From positions 400,490-464,489 of the forward strand of contig JAVZEV010000001.1 of NCBI GenBank assembly GCA_038873195.1: DNA of 64,000 nucleotides, in the 5' to 3' direction. The stretch is from Candidatus Bathyarchaeia archaeon (GTDB lineage Archaea > Thermoproteota > Bathyarchaeia > Bathyarchaeales > Bathycorpusculaceae). Positions 61,404-64,000 of the stretch are shown here, in pieces (positions within the stretch are counted from its first letter, which is position 1; each line of letters starts with the position of its first letter). Below the pieces are notes generated by a model, which was not told the origin of the DNA, ran no database searches, and saw only the letters and a list, made by a program, of their open reading frames with translations. The position numbers and the translations under genes were made by a program.

Positions 61404-62348
61404 ATGGGTGAAAAGACGGTTATAGAAGTTGAAGGTTTAACGAAACATTACGGCGAGATCACAGCCTTAGACGACGTGTCTTTCAGTGTTCTTGAAGGAG
61501 AAATTTTTGGATTACTAGGCCCGAACGGCGCGGGAAAAACCACGTTAATGGAAATACTGTGCGGTTTGAGAAGATTTGACAAGGGCAAAGTCGCCGTTTT
61601 GGGCTTTGACTTGGTTAAGGACTCCTACAAGGTTCGCAGTTCCATAGGATTTTGTCCTCAGGAAACTTTGCTCTACGATTTGTTAAGCGTTTACGAAAAC
61701 TTTGCCTTTTCCGCTTCGCTTTACTCACTAAGCTCAAAGAAGTTTAAAGAAAGAATTGAGTTTTACTCCAAATTTCTGGGAATTGGAGAATTCATGCGGC
61801 GAAAAGTCAAGGAACTTTCTGGAGGAATGAAGAGACGCGCAAATCTCGCCGCGTCAATCATTCATGACCCCTCCATCGTAATTTTAGACGAGCCCACCGT
61901 TGGCTTTGACCCGAACGTCAAAAGAGAGTTTTGGGAGCTTATTAGAGATTTGAAAGGCTACGGAAAAACCATGCTAATTTCCACGCATGACATGTATGAG
62001 GCTGATGAGCTTTGCGATAGAGTCGCTATAATGGATAAAGGGAAGATTGTTGCTCTTGATAAACCTCACGTTTTAAAAGAAACTATAGGCGGAGAAGCAT
62101 CAGTCCACATAAGAGTTAAGGATGCTTCAACAACAAAGGCGTTAAAAATCCTTGAAAGTTACCATTGCGTCACAAAAGAAAACGAAATTCAAGTTTTCTC
62201 TAAAGACCCTTGGGAAATCATGCCTGAAGTGTCAGAGAAGTTAATCTCACAGAAGATTCTCACGGAAAAAATTGAGGTTGTAGAGCCCACGTTGGAAGAT
62301 GTGTTCGTAAAGTTGACTGGACGCAAGTTAATGGAGGAGTCGCAATGA
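61404..62348 (+). CDS. ABC transporter ATP-binding protein
   Basis: A 314-residue ABC ATPase with Walker A GPNGAGKTT, the Q-loop FCPQE, the signature LSGGMKRR, Walker B IVILDEPTVGFD and the switch His in STHDMYEADE. The extra C-terminal domain (about 220-314) is of the DrrA/CcmA drug- or lipid-export type. Stop overlaps the permease ATG by four bases. Substrate unknown. Confidence 0.92.
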   Translation: MGEKTVIEVEGLTKHYGEITALDDVSFSVLEGEIFGLLGPNGAGKTTLMEILCGLRRFDKGKVAVLGFDLVKDSYKVRSSIGFCPQETLLYDLLSVYENFAFSASLYSLSSKKFKERIEFYSKFLGIGEFMRRKVKELSGGMKRRANLAASIIHDPSIVILDEPTVGFDPNVKREFWELIRDLKGYGKTMLISTHDMYEADELCDRVAIMDKGKIVALDKPHVLKETIGGEASVHIRVKDASTTKALKILESYHCVTKENEIQVFSKDPWEIMPEVSEKLISQKILTEKIEVVEPTLEDVFVKLTGRKLMEESQ

Positions 62349-63460
62349 ATTCAGTGATAGGAATAGCTGTTAAAGATATCAAGCAATTTTTTAGAGAAAA
62401 AGGCACGATTTTCTGGACTATAGCCTTCCCAGTGATGATACTCTTACTTTTCACTGCAATTTTCGGGAGAGAAATACCGTTCAACGCCAACATTGGAATA
62501 GTAAATGAAGACACGCAGGCGCCGATGCCCGAAATAACAGAAGGCATAATTTCGGGACTCAACAGCACAGGATTCTTAAATGTGAGAAACTTCACAGATA
62601 GAGTAGAAGCAGAAAAAGAGTTAAATGCAACTAACATACGCGCGGTACTCATCATTCCACAAAACTTCACGCAAAACCTTATGCTTAGTGGCCACGCAAA
62701 CATCACGCTGATATTGGATAAAACTAATCTTGACGTGTCTCGACTCATCAGCGACGGAGTTGCAACCTTTCTTACAGAATATTATAAGGGCATTAATCCA
62801 AACTATACCGAACCCATAGTGATAAATGAAGAGGCGACATTTGGGAAAGAGATAGGCTATAAAGAAAATATTGTTCCAGGCATGCTTACTTATCCGCTTT
62901 TGTTCTCGAGCATGGTAGTTTCCACGGGCGCTATAGTATATGAACGCGAAAGAGGAACACTTAAAAAGATTAGAGCTTCGCCTATTCGTCCCATAAATAT
63001 GCTTTTAGGCAAAACTTTGGCTGCGCTCTTTCAAACAGCAATATCAATCCTTGTGATGGCAATTCTTGCTGCGTTTCTACTTGGTCCAAAACTCAACTGG
63101 AACATTCCATTGCTTCTTCCAATATTCTTTTTGGGCTCAATGAACGGTATAGCCTTAGGCTTAATCATATCTTGCATTGGCAGGTCACCCCAAGAAGCGT
63201 CAAATGCAGCCACAACAATAGCCATAGTGCTTCAATTCTTCGTGGGAATGTATTTCCCACTGGAGTATCTTCCGACATACCTTCAACAGATTGGTCAGTT
63301 CATTCCAATGACGTATGCGGCTCAAGCGTTAAGAAACATAATGATAAGAAATGCCGTGTTAGCTGATTTGACCTTCACAATAGCGACGCTCAGCCTTTCA
63401 GCCATTGCATTATATGCGGTTGGAATTCTTCTCTACAAAAGATGGATTGAAAAAGAATAG
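62345..63460 (+). CDS. ABC-2 family permease
   Basis: A 371-residue permease. The N-terminal helix (about 20-40) is followed by a large extracellular domain (about 45-190), then five C-terminal helices with 'GTLKKIRASPIRPINMLLGKTLAALFQT' and 'FIPMTYAAQALRNIMI', the ABC-2 signatures. It pairs with the upstream ATPase as a homodimeric exporter. Confidence 0.9.
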   Translation: MNSVIGIAVKDIKQFFREKGTIFWTIAFPVMILLLFTAIFGREIPFNANIGIVNEDTQAPMPEITEGIISGLNSTGFLNVRNFTDRVEAEKELNATNIRAVLIIPQNFTQNLMLSGHANITLILDKTNLDVSRLISDGVATFLTEYYKGINPNYTEPIVINEEATFGKEIGYKENIVPGMLTYPLLFSSMVVSTGAIVYERERGTLKKIRASPIRPINMLLGKTLAALFQTAISILVMAILAAFLLGPKLNWNIPLLLPIFFLGSMNGIALGLIISCIGRSPQEASNAATTIAIVLQFFVGMYFPLEYLPTYLQQIGQFIPMTYAAQALRNIMIRNAVLADLTFTIATLSLSAIALYAVGILLYKRWIEKE

Positions 63461-64000
63461 TTAGGGCTTGTACCCGCCAAGAATACACAATGCTAACGCA
63501 GTAGCGATTATGTCAGCGGTTGTTCCAGGATTAAAATGGTTACCGAACCTTCTAAGGTTCAAGTCAAACGTGCGAAGACTTTCCTTGCCCTTTGCTGTTG
63601 AAAGCCCTCCGAGGTTTAAGATTTCCCTTGCCATCTTGGAGACTTCTTGAGCTTTTTCTAATCCCACCTTTCTAGCTATGAAAGTGTCTGGGTACTCAGC
63701 CAGAACCTTCAAAAAAGTGTGAATTATAGCCGTGTTCAAGTCTTTGTTCTCGTTAATCTGTTTCATTAAGAAAGGATAAGCGACATCGAAGGTTATGGGG
63801 TAATTGTTTACCCATTCAGAGCAAACATTGTCGTAGCTTGAGGCTATTTTGAACACTTGAAAAAGTGAAACATTCTCTTTTATTATTCTTTCCACGGAGT
63901 CTGGACTGTTAACGTCAAGGTCAGGAGCCTTGCCAAGACCGCTTGGATTCGCAATTTTAATGGCTTCATAAACGTTAACCGCGTCTTCCGGCGTGGTTGA
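63461..64000 (-). CDS. Triphosphoribosyl-dephospho-CoA synthase (CitG/MdcB)-like protein, 5' end off window
   Basis: 180 codons are visible, open to the window edge, so the true start lies outside; an internal GTG at 63895 is not the start because the reading upstream (TPEDAVNVYEAIKIANPSGLGKAPDLDV) matches the family. The C-terminal signature RRFGNHFNPGTTADIIATALALCIL is typical of CitG/COG1767. In bacteria it builds the prosthetic group of citrate/malonate lyase; in archaea the role is unknown. It converges with the permease. Confidence 0.85.
   Translation of the reverse strand, partial: STTPEDAVNVYEAIKIANPSGLGKAPDLDVNSPDSVERIIKENVSLFQVFKIASSYDNVCSEWVNNYPITFDVAYPFLMKQINENKDLNTAIIHTFLKVLAEYPDTFIARKVGLEKAQEVSKMAREILNLGGLSTAKGKESLRTFDLNLRRFGNHFNPGTTADIIATALALCILGGYKP

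Noticed and set aside
1-64000. CRISPR arrays and insertion sequences
   Set aside because: I saw no regularly spaced direct repeats and no transposase; the accessory traits are nucleases and toxin-antitoxin pairs.

Overview
The window is archaeal chromosome, most likely from an uncultured TACK-group lineage such as Bathyarchaeia; that placement is an inference from gene content, not a phylogeny. Supporting signs are Nop5 plus fibrillarin, HerA and NurA, archaeal-type IleS and ValS, PyrD/PyrK, tetrahydromethanopterin C1 genes (mch, fwdCABD), a tRNA without encoded CCA, and GGAGG/GGTGA-type ribosome binding sites with many GTG and TTG starts.

Accessory part, about 1-19.2 kb. A seven-gene minus-strand run (11303 down to 1023) encodes a DpdA-like TGT paralog without a PUA domain, a PCNA-like protein with an extra C-terminal domain, a winged-helix-like protein, a 1196-residue P-loop ATPase, NurA, HerA and a frameshifted PD-(D/E)XK-type nuclease. 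Several junctions are TAATG or short overlaps. Divergent from dpdA are queT (precursor transporter) and queC (preQ0 synthase), preceded by a leader whose hairpin can pair with the queT ribosome binding site. I read this as a 7-deazaguanine DNA-modification locus coupled to a HerA-NurA processing module. Downstream lie three more nuclease-like genes (12.8-16.6 kb), a small zinc protein missed by ORF-length cut-offs, an HExxH protein, two toxin-antitoxin pairs and a tRNA-like relic.

Surface and secreted part, 19.5-30.6 kb: a secreted HEWQH metalloprotease, several membrane-anchored proteins (one with a beta-propeller and calcium-binding type-3 repeats), tRNA-Ala(CGC) and ileS.

Core part, 30.9-47.9 kb: pyrK-pyrD, two HAD phosphatases, TIGR04076, nop5-fibrillarin, a COG1395 regulator, rnhB, a GH3-like adenylating enzyme, a class V aminotransferase and valS. 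Inside it is a clear fluoride riboswitch (34622-34686) in front of a four-gene operon with no recognisable fluoride exporter: an alpha/alpha-toroid repeat protein, a Cys-rich protein and two coiled-coil proteins.

Last part, 47.9-64 kb: a TPP riboswitch with thiT, a KaiC-like ATPase, a HypE/ThiL-like enzyme, fdhD, an MptN-like ligase, an ArmA/Rmt-like 16S rRNA methyltransferase, a PPP phosphatase, an ECF S component, mch with fwdCABD (the formyl-methanofuran and methenyl-H4MPT steps of archaeal C1 metabolism), an ABC-2 exporter and a CitG-like gene cut by the window end.
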